Made by a program: the position numbers and the translations under genes. Under the pieces are notes generated by a model, which saw only the letters and a list, made by a program, of their open reading frames with translations, was not told where the DNA came from and did not search any database. Shown here one piece after another: positions 13,301 through 26,400 of a stretch of DNA of 64,000 bases. The stretch spans positions 1-64,000 of the forward strand of contig RQOL01000959.1 in NCBI GenBank assembly GCA_013076295.1. Reading direction: 5' to 3'. Source of the stretch: Sanderia malayensis. Lineage: Eukaryota > Cnidaria > Scyphozoa > Semaeostomeae > Pelagiidae. The number at the start of each line of letters is the position of its first letter. Position 1 is the stretch's first letter.

Positions 13301-16300
13301 CGAAGCAGCGTTTGAAAGACCCGAGGTTTTGAAGTGAGTTGAGCTCAACTAAAATCTGTTTAATCTAACTTCATTGCAGTATAATGAACCCAAGTAAACA
13401 AATGATTAAATGGAAATGGTTTGATTCCTTTGGCACAGTAGTGCAACACATGTTTGGCCTCATCAACACAAATTGAACTCGTTCGATCAGAATAGAATAG
13501 GATGGTTTTGGGGCCAAGCATGCTGTTATTTGCGGGGCCCAATCAATATGGCATGATAGGCTGTTCACTATTTGCTTGGGAGCTTGACACTGCATTGACT
13601 TCGTTCTAGGATGAAAGGAAACGTGGCCGGTGAAAAAAATGTCGCCATAGAAGTGATCTATTATCTTGACCCGAATGGCCCACAGTTGAAGGTAGCTATG
13701 CTGTATACGAATGAATATCTTCACAAGGTCGTCAACCAGTTTTATGAAATGGAAATGATGAGCACCACTTGGATGAAATTTGAAAGTATAGGTGAGCAAT
13801 ATGTTTATTTAGACGTTCCAAATGATAAGCCAATGATAAAATTTCACTACCTAACTTAGCTACACTTTTTCTGGCTTGGCTTAATTAATACTCCTGGATT
13901 TAGCGACGTAGGCAGAGAATTGAACTAACATGCCATGACTGCCCAGTCTGCAGATTTCATGCATATATATCAAACTCACTCAGACAATTAGCGTCAGCAA
14001 ACGATTACCTTTTTTATAAGCTAGGCAAGATAATGCAGTTGAGTAGTTGAGTATGCTTTGGTCCCTTTACAACTTGTGGCTACGCCCCTTGTCCTGCTAA
14101 CGTGAACTTATCTTCTTTTCCACTTAAATTTTTGGAGTTGCTTGTTTCTGGCCCTCAAATGAGTTCTCTCTTCCGCGCGCTGGCTTTCATTCTCCATTGT
14201 GGCACATACTATTTGCTTCAAAGAATTAGTAAACGCAAGTACACTCCATACGTATATAATTTATTATTAACTCTCTGCTTTGATTTTTCACCTCCAGTTA
14301 TCATCATGAGACATAAGAGGGGCAAGCACCAATTTGATAGACTAGTCTTTCAAAATGCTGAAGATTTTGGTAAGTGTAGAAATCATTGTTCCATGATAAG
14401 TAACCTCTAACCTTCCTAATCACACTGTATGCCAAGCAGTATTTGAATGCTTTTCAACTGTTCTATGTCATAGTTCTTTAACACAGCCTAATGCAAGGAA
14501 TGGTTGCTGTTTTGTTGTATCTTTATTTTCCACCAATCTTAAAAAATTATGCAGTCCATGTATCTTTGAAAATACTGCGAATCTTGATTTTAGGCCCAAG
14601 CAATCGATGATATTGATATGCCATATGATGCCTATCCCATGAATACACCCAGCCCCAATGATACAGTATCACACGATGAACGATAGAATCACAATCGAAT
14701 ATTTAGCCATTCCATTGGCCCACAACTCATCCTATATGATTGACTGCTTCTTTTCAGATGGACCTGCAGGCAATGGTGCAGGTGTAGGTCTAGTTGCCGA
14801 ATATTTCATCCTGTCCGAATGTCCCCCAGAAGCTAAAATGTGTAACTTCCTCAGCATGCACAACACAATTAAAGATGACATCTACAGAATCAAATACTAT
14901 GGTCGAATGTTGGATAAGAAGGTCAAGCTAGAAGGAAAGATTTATCGCACCATTTATTTGAATAAACATCTTTGCTTCGGAGGCTACCATGGTGCGCTTG
15001 AATTCAAAATGATAGCCAATGACAAAGGAGACAGAACCTTTATACAGTCTAAGCTTTACATCGCGTCTGAAGATGAGATTTACCCAGGTAAGTGATCAGT
15101 AACGTTCTGGGTAATTTTAGCAAGTTTCTCTCAGTTCTCTTGATTATCACATATATTTTTCAAATGCAGCAAAAATATTCCAAGATGCTTCAGACAGACT
15201 TATTCTCGACATTGGTGACAAGCGGTCGAAGGCAACAGAGCTTCTCAGAGTCAACTTTGCCTACATGGAACCACTGCGAGCAAGGTTTTCTATTCCATAC
15301 GATCGACAGCTTGACCTCCTAAGTATATGCTTTTCATTACGTAAAGAGATTAAGTCTTTTTTAGGATACTCCCGACTATTATCATGCTTGCATCCAAACG
15401 TTCATTAAACGATGAAGAAAATCTTTTGTCAATAACAAAAATTAAAAAAGTGCTTCATGTTGTCTTTTTGATTTTTCAGAGCTCAGATCAACGTTACATC
15501 TTGGCTTAGTTTCGAGTTCACTTATCACGCTCAGTGGAGAGACAAGTCGACAGTACGTTTACTTTAACCAGGGAAAACTCCAGTTCGTTGGTGAAACGAA
15601 AAAATTATCCATCAGAGAAATTGAAGATGCATTTAAATTTGAACCATCGCCAGATCGCATCAGAGACGGTGAATTTAAGCATCAAGTCATAGTGGCATTC
15701 AATTCGGATGAAAAAGGTAAGTCTTACTTATTTATTTGATTTATATACCGTATTTCCTCTAATTAGCGCACACCCTCTTTTAACCGCCCCCTCCAATAAG
15801 CACCCACCAAAATATTAAAAAGTATGAAATTAGCTCCCCCCCTCAATTGACCGCTCAGGGCAGTTAATAGAATTCTTACATTTTCACTCTTTGGTTCAAA
15901 TAATAACGTAAAAACTCTTTAAGGTTGGAGAAACTTTCATTAGGTCGTGAGCGTTTGGAAAATGCAATTGCAGTCAAGATTAGCAGTTGAAGTTGATCTT
16001 GACTGCTTGATATTGAATAACATTCGGAACTAGATAAGATAATTCTTTTGCTGTTGAGGTTGTTTAAATTTAATATTTCAGGACAGTGAAATAGGCGCCC
16101 CCCTCTTTTAAGCACCCCCCTCTAATCAGCGCCCACTCAATTTTGCAAAATATTTGATAAGCGCCCAGGCGCTTAATAGAGGAAATACGGTGTTTGCTTC
16201 TTGATTCTTGGGCTTACATGTTACAGCCAATCATGTCTACCAGATGTGTACATTGCACTTTATCAATGCCACGTATTTGAAGCAAGGACTTGTTGTCTTT

Positions 16301-19300
16301 ACTTTCTACTGCGTTAAACATTTCTTTAATAACAATCATTAGAGAGGTTCATTTTTTCTAATTTTAGTTTGGAAGGTTCCAGATTACGACATTGAGGTGG
16401 AGAGAGGGCTTCACTTCTTTGGAAGACTAACTCTGAATGCTGAAGAGGCGTACGAAGCTTTGATATCATTGACAGATAACAGAGAAATGCTGGCAGAGAT
16501 CGAACTACCTCCTCTTCGCTATGGACGTTCACTGACAGATTCATCAGGAAGAGCAAATTACAAGAACGTCAATCTTTTCCTGACCCAGGATTCCGAGCGA
16601 CCAGAATCCGGCCCAACCTTATTTGTGAGTCCGCATAAAGAGCAACTTCGGGGATACTGCCAAACAATTGGAATGCAGGGCGAGTTCTCAAGCGCATATT
16701 TCCAAAGCGATAACAAAAATGAGTTCCAGATTGAACTGAATGGAAAAATGTACAATGAAGTCGAGAATGCAGATATTCTTCTCACCACAGATGGAGAAGG
16801 GAAGCCAGAAAAATTTCTTTTTAAGGTATGTCGTCTTGTAATCTCCAATTTTGAACTTTGTTAAAGCTTTTGTTACTCACATTTTGTTCAATAGACCATG
16901 GACAAAGAAAAAAGGGAACACTCAGTATCGGTATGGGTTTATTCGGGAGGTGGGTTACTTGAATACTTTCAAGTAACATCCAGCCCTTAAGCTTCTTTAA
17001 AGGCTTACGAAATTGCAATTGAGAATATGATTAAAGCTAACCAACAACACTCTTTAAATTGCAGTACAAAGTAGATATAACAAAACAGGCAAGAGAAAAC
17101 ATAAAACTGGAGTTTAGAAATTCCCTCACTGACGTTAAGGATCAAATCACTAAAGGCAAAGAGGCTGCAAGCACTGTGTACAGTGATGTGGAGGAGCTCT
17201 ACAATGGTCACGTAAGACGCAAGGCAGAATATGACGAAGAAGCAACAAGAGCAGAAAAAGAAATATTGAAAAGTAACCTGAATATCGATCAACAAGTGCT
17301 AGATATATCAACGAATTGCATTGACAAGTGCAAGACAGGTATGCATAGACCTACAGAAGTTTTGGTCGTACAACATTCTACCGTTATATAAGGGTTCGAG
17401 CTTCGAGCCAACTCCAAGTACTCAGAAATGTTGTCTTTGCATCATTGTAGTGTCAATGCCAGGAATTGAGTGGAAAGAGAATTGCATCACTCAGCCCGGG
17501 AATAATAAACGTTCATTAAAGTGCATGACTTGGAATGAAGGCAAAGAAAAAGTCGTAAATGTCATCTGTTTGTTGAAATGTGAAGCAAAGAAGTACAGTT
17601 CAGCAGGTAGCAGCGTGAAAGAACTCAAAGAAATAAGGGTAGGTTTAGCACATTTTAGCGCCCTTCTTCTTTAGTCCCTAAACTAATGAAGCTCGATATT
17701 GGTGATAAGGAAACTTTGTGAGACATCTGAGACATCCGTGGTCCACATTAAAACCATGTTTAGCCGCATTGAGAGAACCATGTCACAGTCATTATCATTC
17801 ATTCATAGTCACGTTATTGTCATTTTTCTAGTTTAGAGCCACATTATATTTCTTATGCAATACTCCCGTTATCATGAATGCATTAAAGACTACCTGACAG
17901 AAATGTACTTTCCCGTGGCCAGAAAATATATAATACAGCTTATATTCCGTTGCCTTTTGTTATTCCATGCGTACCTGGCTACATCCAGTGATGCTGATAT
18001 TGCTAATTGTAATTTCAGCCAGTAATACAAACTTCTTGTCATTTATTATGTTATGTCATTTATTATGTTATTTAAAATTTATCCCGGGAGCAGACTCCCT
18101 GTTTAAAAATCGAAGTGGGTTCCATGCTGGCTAAGAAATAATCAACGACCAACCCAGGAAAAAGTGCACACTTACTAGCAACTTGTTACTTCTAGTCTAA
18201 TATCGTTTTCCTTTTTCATACAGCTCTTATTGAACAGATACCGTGAGCTGAAGATTCTCTCCCAGAACGAACAGCGTTTTGTAGCTGTTCTTGAAGAAGC
18301 AAAATCTGTTGCAACGGAAACAAAGACAATGATAGAAGAAAAGACCAACATTGACGCAGATATAACGAAACTCCTTGCCATGGCAGATCCAGCCAACATG
18401 GTGACAGTGTCACGAGTAGTTGTAGAAGAGGATATTGCTGTTCCACACCCACCCTGCTTGCCATTTCAAATGCGATTCACCATTAACGCCCAAGGACAAC
18501 GACAACAAGATGGAACTTATGACGTGTGCTTTAACGGTGAATTCTACAAGAACCTTGGTGTGCGCATGCTTCGTGTCAGCTATCCCCAAATCAATGCAAT
18601 GTATAAGGCTTTGGAAGAGGCAGAACTCCGCTACGCTCGTCTCAGAGGGATCGACAAAAGCTTAAAACGCGTAATGCAAGATATTGAAAAAGACCAAAAC
18701 GCACCACCGCCACAAGATACTGCGAGTGCCCGTCGGCGTTCTGAAACAGGAGAGATGCAATCAGATCCAGCAGAACGACAACTGGAGAGGATTGCTAAGC
18801 GAATACTACCCAGGTTCACATCCATGAACGACAAGACCCAAATGGGATTTGTTCACTATTCACCGTGGGCCGTTGCGAGACGATCTGAGCCATTCATTTA
18901 TGCCGAAAAATTCTCCGATCTCGGAGGTGCATTTAACATGTCCACACTTCATGGTAAAGTATTTTTTCTGTGTTTCATCTAACGTTAGAAAAAGCATCGT
19001 GTAGTTTTGAATGTAGTATAATGTATCATGTGTGGCATTATGTGCTGTGGTGGCACACGGTGGGCAATGCATAATAGTATCAGTGGTTTGCTACCTGAGA
19101 GTAGCAAACCACTGAACGCTTTCCTGTTACCTATTTTCAGGCAACTTGAGCCCTCGTATTCTCAGCCAACTTGAGCTCTCTTCAATTGAGCTTAATCTTT
19201 TTCGTGCTCTGATTTACGCAGTGTTACCCACGATCCTTACGCCCTTGTTAATTTTGTTTTATCCTTTATAAAGATAAAAAATATCACCCTCAATAGCTGT

Positions 19301-20487
19301 GCCCAACTCTGTCTCGTTGTTTTGCCAAGACTAACGACCACCCATTCCTCCAATCTCCATCGGAAGTGGCATTTCACTCTTTTAGTTTCAGTCCTCCTAT
19401 AAGTAGCAGGAAACTGGCATAAATAGAAGATATGATAATATTAACAATAAAGCAGCCAGCAGGCATTGATTTTACAGTAAGTCAATAACAATTGTCTATA
19501 TATACATTCATTTAGGACATTCAAGCTGTCACAAAATAAAGAAAGTCGTACAACAATACAGGGACGTAACGAATGGCTTGAAGACAATTACTGACCATTA
19601 TCAGCAAGGAAAACTGTATTATGGAGACAAGAAACAATCACTGACAAAGGATCTACAAGACTCCTTTGCCTTCCTTCAGGATCAAAGTAAGTCAACTACA
19701 TAGAAAACAACCATGCTATACACAAAGCCTCTTTACTAATTCCAACAACACTGTATATTGGTGACATTTTCTTGTAGTGAACAAGACTGCGCTTTCGCCT
19801 ATTGATCAAGAAAGCATGATGTATTGGTACAAATACACTCAAGCAGGTTATTATCCTTAATTAACTTTTGCATTAATACTTGGTCAATTCTTTTAAAAGC
19901 AATCTTCATGGCAACTCAAACTTTACTTTCGTATACTAAAAAATCGTATACTAAAATCGTATTTTCGTATACTAAAAAAGTCTTTAAGCTTTACCTTCCT
20001 CACAGACAATATCCAATGACATTTATCTTCCTTTAATTAGTCAACTTTAGCAAGATTGTGAATTTTTTGCAGGATTGAAAGATTATTTTGAGACTATTGA
20101 AAGACAACTGTCTGAGCACAATAAAAGAGGCCTAGAATATTGGCGATCAGATGTATCTGTATTCTTTGACAAAGGCAAATTGTTAAATGAGCTTCACAGT
20201 CTTGGCCAGAGAGCATATGCTCGTTCAAATATTCCCAAGAAAGATGCACACGTTCAGTCTTTCAACAAAGTTGGAGAGGTTGTGTATAGTCCTGGATTCT
20301 GTTGTCACTGCATTTATAATAGCCTTTACATACGAACAAAATTATTTTAATTTGCAATTCTTTTTTATAGACTATTCGGCAGGTACTATCACAGCCAGGA
20401 GTGACATTGGAGTCTGCTAATGCAATGATCAGCAGTGTTTCTAGCCAATTGGACCATCTGCACAAATCAACCTTCACATGCCATTAA
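10335..20487 (+). CDS. Array gene B: large secreted protein of unknown family, complete, 1641 aa
   Basis: Eighteen coding exons: 10335-10428, 10621-11040, 11128-11777, 12240-12591, 13111-13333, 13610-13791, 14298-14369, 14758-15087, 15170-15322, 15480-15716, 16368-16825, 17065-17338, 17451-17638, 18224-18953, 19516-19686, 19778-19846, 20073-20278, 20371-20487. Summed length is 4926 bp, one open frame. Exon 1 encodes a signal peptide (hydrophobic core ATLVFVLCLTISVHG), then HKKRAKR, an R-x-K-R furin-type site, so the mature chain would start near Ser30. Exon 2 holds four cysteines, exons 3-11 are mixed and probably beta-rich with NLT/NAT/NRT sequons, exon 12 is coiled-coil-like, exon 13 has four to five cysteines, and exon 14 starts helical and ends with basic clusters (RRR, AKR). 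The protein ends in TFTCH. Exon 5 has five more residues than in A, C and D. Introns 3, 4 and 10 carry inverted-repeat insertions. Function is unknown. Confidence 0.88.
11795..11981. mobile_element. Pogo/Tigger-like MITE in intron 3 of array gene B
   Basis: A 187-bp element with terminal inverted repeats of about 24 bp that start CAGTGGAATCCCG and have one mismatch between ends. It is flanked by TA at 11793-11794 and 11982-11983, the expected target-site duplication. It also contains internal degenerate copies of the TATAACGAAC motif. There is no open frame. Introns 3 of copies C and D lack it, so it inserted after the copies separated. The matching part of copy A is outside the window. Confidence 0.8.
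12865..13080. repeat. Long inverted repeat (78-bp arms) in intron 4 of array gene B
   Basis: The left arm (12865-12942) and right arm (13003-13080) are reverse complements across about 78 bases with no mismatch that I can see. The 60-base centre is itself made of partial copies of the arm tip (TAGTCTGATGATTGTGAAA and variants). It lies in a TA-rich tract just before exon 5. Introns 4 of copies A, C and D lack it. It may be a foldback-type element or a palindromic rearrangement. Confidence 0.85.
15747..16191. mobile_element. Inverted-repeat element (ACCGTATTTCCTCT ends) in intron 10 of array gene B
   Basis: About 445 bp bounded by ACCGTATTTCCTCT and its reverse complement, followed inward on both sides by imperfect repeats of the GCGCTTAATAGAGG type and runs of GCCCCC. 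No transposase frame is seen. Intron 10 of copies A, C and D lacks it. A related element with ACCATAAATCCTCGAATAAG ends lies at 57018-57295. I could not identify a clear target-site duplication. Confidence 0.65.
19081..19114. repeat. Perfect 14-bp hairpin in intron 14 of array gene B
   Basis: CAGTGGTTTGCTAC at 19081-19094 is followed after six bases by its exact reverse complement at 19101-19114. Gene A has only the left arm at the matching intron position (about 6330-6345), so the right arm arose after the A/B split. No function is implied. Confidence 0.6.
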
Positions 20488-21713
20488 ACAACATTCGCTG
20501 AATATCGCAACTTGCAGCAAGTTGCTCGTTTTGTTAATCAACGTAAAACTTGAAACCAATAAATAGGATACTTAGTTTATATTAAATGATAATGAATACT
20601 CAAAATGCAAAATTTAAAAATTAACGTTTCTTCTCATAATGGCTTGTTTTCAAAGCCAAGCTGAAAATCTCAATTAGTTAGCTTGCATGACAAAATGTCT
20701 TCTATCTCCTGCAATAATTTCTTGCCGTCAAATAACCGAATGCTCGAAGAAAGGCCACAGACTTACTAACGAAGCTCCATCCTCACTATTCAAGCTATCC
20801 AAGCTTTCTTTTACTGTTTTGAATGTCAAGATGTTTTCATTGTTTCGCATTGTTTTATTGTAAGATCTTTCAATTATTCTCTTTCACTTGAAGAATATAA
20901 TCAGATTTGTCTTGTCTTCAATTCACTAATACTTGGAATGCAAACTTTAAAAATAACAATGAATACAGTTCATCCTGTTCATGAGAGATTTATCAGCAGA
21001 AATAAATCGCTTGGTCTCTCTGGCAAAGATTCCCGAAATAAAAACTTAAATATGGCGATCACTACGTTTCCTGATATGGAATAACGACTCCCGGCTTAGC
21101 TATTGGATTAGAGGCCAGAATTAAAAAAATTTAGAAAGTAAGTTTCTATATCTATGCTCATAAGGGATTCTTAAACAAAACTACTTTCTCGTTGCTTAAG
21201 TCTACAAGGTTAACTATATCATCAGTCATGGGACAAAACATTCTTAAGAAATTTCATGAGAATCAAGGCAATCCCAATTGCAAAGAGAGAAAGCTAAAAA
21301 GCATTTCGTGGCTTAGAATGAGCAAACAGACTCATAAAATCATGGTGTGCTGCAGAATTTTCAAAAAAACATAAGAAAAGCAAAACAGAGCTACTCGTTC
21401 GAACCCAATTTCCTGATCCTGATGGCAAATCATGGAACTGGATTTCTCAAACTAAAATCAGTCGACTGTCCTTCATTATTTTTCAAGAGATTCTTTCAAC
21501 GTGGTGTGTAATGAACAAGAAAAAGAAAACCTTTGGAGTTTGCTGCTTATTAAAGAGTTCGTTTGCAAGACATGAAATTATTTAACTCTCCCTTTGATAG
21601 TGCAGATGACTACTTAGCATTTGCAAGAGAATTGCGATGCAATAGCTATAATCTCCACCAATCGCCTAAAAACAGTTTGAGTAGAAGCAGATGAAATTCA
21701 TATCAATCGAATA

Positions 21714-21867
21714 CAGTAAAAACCCGCATATAAGAACCTGCAAATTTTCCTGGCAGCCTATTGTTTTAAGACAATAGGCTATTGTTTCGTCTCGTCTATT
21801 GTTTTGAGCAGCAAAATCACTCTGAAGATTCTTAATCCATTGGTTTTTATATGCGGGTTTTGTACTG
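21714..21867. mobile_element. MITE, paralogous copy of the element at 8825-8972
   Basis: The ends are inverted CAGTAAAAACCCGCATATAAG-type repeats flanked by TA (21712-21713 and 21868-21869). The position relative to the upstream gene matches the element at 8825-8972, and the interior is similar with small indels. It was therefore copied with the spacer and did not insert independently. Confidence 0.7.
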
Positions 21868-21881
21868 TAGCATTAAGAGTG

Positions 21882-21912
21882 CCCCCCCCCCCCACACACA
21901 CACACAAACACA
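21882..21912. repeat. Poly-C plus CA microsatellite
   Basis: A run of about 12 C followed by about nine CA/AC units. The matching place in the A-B spacer (near 8988) has only a short CCCCCACACA, so the tract expanded after the duplication. Confidence 0.8.
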
Positions 21913-22514
21913 TAGCCCACAAAACTTGTCATTACATTTTGAGTTGAAGATTTGAACTTCGTTCGTTGTAATATAATTGCTTTGAATCAAATGTATCCAG
22001 TAAAATTTGTTTCAACAAATTTATGTTACCATGAAAAAGACAAGTTTGTGTATTTTCAAAGAAGATTAAAAAGTAATCAAATTGAACGAAGATTATGCAT
22101 AGATATATTTTTACCGTATATCTTTTTAGAATGTATTAATGATAAATAATCAATAAGGAACTTCTCTCTTTTAAAAACCTTTTCTGCTTGCAAAAGCTTT
22201 TTTCTTTTTTTCATTTCCCGGTCATAAAAATAAAACTTTCTATTTTATTTTCACATTCTTGGTATGTTTCTTCCACATTTCCATATCTAGCTTTAAGCAA
22301 ATTTAATCCTCTTGTAACCGCCTTCGTCTTTTGTTTCAATGTTGCAATCTGTTACCACCCTCAGTCTTATTGAAAACTTATCAAACGTGGCATAGAAATA
22401 CGCAAGATATTATTTGTGATTACTGTGAACAATCTATAATGGTTGTGGCACGCTATGACCCACAAAAAGTTAGTGATTAACCTGAGTTTGGTGGCCATTG
22501 TCATCATAATACCA

Positions 22515-22603
22515 TACACAACTTAATATTTAAGCACTACATAGCTTGCACTCACCAACCAACCCTTGCTGGTGCAAGTAGATGCACATCGAAAGAAAAA
22601 CAG
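22515..22603 (+). promoter_or_regulatory. Candidate promoter and 5' untranslated exon of array gene C
   Basis: Same block as before gene B: a TATA-like AATATTTAAG, the segment CAACCCTTGCTGGTGCAAG, then AAAACAG and a GTAAGC donor at 22604. The first coding exon of gene C again follows an acceptor (TTTTGATTCAG) by 14 bases. Assignment as promoter is inferred from conservation and from the missing 5' exon. The intervening 22604-23432 would be the 5' UTR intron, and I see no gene in it. Confidence 0.5.
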
Positions 22604-23446
22604 GTAAGCTATCTATTGCCATTTATTTCTTGTTGCTGTCATGTTTCCTTAGGCAATCTAATAGTATTGTAGCAGATCAATCTTGCAACAAACACAATTG
22701 GATAATGCCGGGTGTCAGACACGCAAGAAAATTTAGAATTTGACTTAAATCATCTAAACGAGAATACAAGTTATATCAATTGTCAAGCATAAAACTTGCT
22801 TATTGCAAATCAAAAAAATAAAACAGAAAGATGTTCCATACATTGAAGTGTTTGATTTAAATGGTAGTCGATCTGTCAATTTCATGTTAGCTAATTTATA
22901 TAGCGACTATCAACATTCAATAGCTTGAGTAACATTGCTGGCTTTTTACCCAACAAATTCTTTATGTACACCTCAGCACAATACAACCGTATGTACTGCA
23001 TTGCTGTACTATTTCCTGCACGATATTCAGTGCATTTGGTCTGTTATATCTTACTAAGCATTCAGGTTTAAGAAACAGCCACCTAAAAATGCTGATTTGA
23101 CTGTGACTTTGATGAGCCAAAAGCACAATTATTTGTACAACAACGATGAACATAGCTGGTTGCTTTGCTGAAGAGAGTAGGAGAAAAGTATCAATTCGCT
23201 AAGTGTTTGTCGCCTGGCCACTCAACCATGAATGTCTATGGTGGTCTTATAAATATTTGATAACATTATGCCATACATGAATGCGCTACAGTTTCTGGAC
23301 AAACGTTCTTACAACATTTTTAGCAATACAAAGAAAAAGCTTTCAGCCCGTAAAGTTCTTTTTTCTCAGACTTTATTTTCACCCTCACTACCCCTAAAAT
23401 TAATCGGTAATCATTAATCTTATTTTGATTCAGATACAGTGGGACC

Positions 23447-26400
23447 ATGTCTACGAAGCTCGAGGTAGCAACCCTCGTTTTCGTTTTATATCTCACAATC
23501 AGTGTGCATGGTAACAAAAAGCGCACAAAGAGATCTGGAGGTGAGATTTTGATAAACAGTAAACTTTTTACTGAGCAGCTGATGAAAAATAGACAACTAT
23601 TCATAGACAACTATAAAATCAAAACAACACAGTATGTCGGTACTTGTACCTTAATGTAGGCTGCCATAAACGTTGTAAATACACTTGAAGCTTATTAAAA
23701 TTTCAATTCGCTTCTGTATTTTCAGGATACCCATCATTCATTGAACTATTGAGCAGCGGTCCTGACCGTCTGTCCATCCAAAATGCAGACTGTCAGTTCA
23801 ACAAGAAAGTACAAAACTGCGAAACAGAATACAAGAAGAATTCGGGCCAATGCCCGTTCCATCTAGTACTAGCTCAGCTCTTTCCAAGCGTCTCAATTGG
23901 TACTGTTACAAAAGGCTTCCTACCCGAAGAGAAATTCCTCGTTGAGGATTTCAAAATTAACAAATGCTCTAATTCCGACAAACACGAGACTGTCCTTTTT
24001 AACGTAGTTGGAATTGAGTCACTAGAAGTGGCTCCAAGGTACTTAACCTTCGCTTCAGCCAGTAAATTGAACATTTACTGGGGATATAACGAGGATGTCA
24101 CATTGGCCAAACTTAGCGTCAATCTAAATGGACAAACGTCAGTAGGTAGGTATTCATCTAACTGGTCTATTGATGCAATGTTTATCATCAATTGAATTTT
24201 ACATATTAACACTTGCTACCCCAATGTCAATGTAACAATACCTTTTCTTTAAGGTGACAATGTAGCTGTTCCGATGCAGTTCAAGAAGAAACAGGGCGAA
24301 GAAGACTACGTCATAAAGTTAGACATGGCCTCTTTGAACGTGAACGAATTTTTCGATAAATTTGGCATTGATACTGCAACAATGATTGGTGAAGACCTGG
24401 AACAAGAGAGAAACATGCTTGGCCTGACATCATTGCACATTCAAAGCCCGGATATCCAAGGACTCTACTCTGCAGGCAATGGATTTGAGTTGACCGCGAC
24501 TGGAACAATTCGCGCTCCAGATTTGCCAAGTGACGCCTCAGATTTCTACGTATTTGTGCAGGATTTCAAAAAGAGCACTGTGGAGGAGGGCCAGACAGAG
24601 GCAAGCTTTGGCAAGCCAATTGGTGGTGTTTTTGCATTGTATAAGACAAAGGGAGCTAAAGTAACTGACGCTGTGATGTCACTTACTGGACAGTCCATTG
24701 CTGAGTTGAATATATTCAGACGCGCAAATGAAGTGGCAATCGCTGTTGCGACACAGAACATCTTCTTCATCAACCAGCCCAAGCTGAATAGCGTGAGTTC
24801 AAAGTTTGTGCCAGAGAAGGGATTGAATTTCATAGACAAGGGATTGAGCATCATTCACTATACTGAAAATGCAAACAGAGACATCAAAAATGAAGATGGC
24901 CAGGTAAGAATAGGTCAAAGTTGCAATTGAGTTTGTTTTTTATTTTTCTTGTTGCTCTTGTTGCTCTTTTCTTCTTGAACTTGCAATGTTGATACATAGA
25001 ACCAGCAAAGTATGTACAAGCTCTCTTCATTTAAAAAGATGTTGCCTTACTTTGGTGATGATGCTCTGGAGAGGAGAGCAGGCGTGAAGCATACTAACGT
25101 GATCCTCATGATTTCATGATACTCGATAATGTGATGTTATGCAATTTTTTGTATCAGTGTTCTTGTTGGTGACAATAAACCCCCTTCCCTTTTGATGACG
25201 ATTATTTCTTTTCTTGACAAGACAAAAGAAAAGATTCTTTTTCGGGGAGAAGTGACAAAGGATAAGATAATTTGGAGGACACCAGAAATCGTGGAGACAA
25301 CAATGCAGCAAATAGCAAGCATGGTTTTACCTGATATATCCATCAACGGCTTGGCTATCAACGGTGATACCAAAGCTCGCTTTGTATCTATGGATATCTC
25401 GAAGCAATGGAAGCGTCTTGAAGTAAATTTCAACTTGACTGAAATCGTTCCAGTCCTCAGCAACAACCTTGTTTCTCTTTTGAATGCAACTATTACTCTT
25501 AGTGCATCGCCAGGTTTCACAGGCGATTATCACTATTGGGAATTGAGTGGACAAGGACGTGAAGTTATCTTAGGTATGAGCTCGAATAGAAATTTCAAGA
25601 TCGGATTTGTTTAGCTTGTTTTATCTCATGAATATATATGTGTTAATCTTCTGTTTCAGATGAGCTTGTTGAAATATTGATACAGGAAGGACCTGAAGGG
25701 ACGTCCGTTACAGCTGATGCGAACATATTCGACATGAAGACACTGAGAGACAGAACAAGAGCGACTTACTTCCCAGATGAATACGCAGAGAGATTTCCAT
25801 ACGCACTTGATTTTGCACTTGACAACATGCAATACGAAGCAGTGTTTGAAAGACCCGAGGTTTTGAAGTGAGTTGAGCTTAACCAAAAAAATTCTAAGTC
25901 TAATTACATTGTTGTATAATAAATCCAAGTAAACAAAAGAATACATATAGCAAGGGCTTGATTCTTGGGGCACACTGATGCAATAACACAGAGATGTTTG
26001 ACTAAACTTACACAAAGATGTAGTGAATGCCTTAGCGTAGCACCATTTGCATAGAACGACATTGAGGCTAGTCGTGCTGTTATTCAAGGGCCTTCTGTTT
26101 CCATGGTTTTATAGACCGCTCACAACTTGCGACTCTGACCCAGAATGATTTGATTTCAGGATGAAAGGATACGTGGCCGGTGAATCTAGGGTTGCCATAG
26201 AGATTATCTATTATCTTGACACAAGTGGTCCAGAGTTGAAGGTAGCTATGCTGTACAGAGATGAACATCTTCACAAGGTTGCTAACCAGTTTTACGGAGA
26301 GGAGATTATGAGCACCACTTGGATGAAATTTGAAAGTATAGGTAAGCCTGCCGCTCACTGAATTAAACGCTCTCCAATCTTCCAATTGATTGCAACAGAC

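Larger units (their letters stand above)
20488..22514. other. Spacer between array genes B and C (3' flank of B)
   Basis: No gene is seen. AATAAA at about 20558, roughly 70 bases after the stop, is the likely polyadenylation signal of gene B. The spacer is closely similar to 7582-9579 with small indels. It contains an inverted-repeat element (21714-21867) and a C-run followed by a CA microsatellite (21882-21912). Past 22700 it also has an extra AT-rich stretch of about 170 bases (around 22790-22965) that the A-B spacer lacks. Confidence 0.6.
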
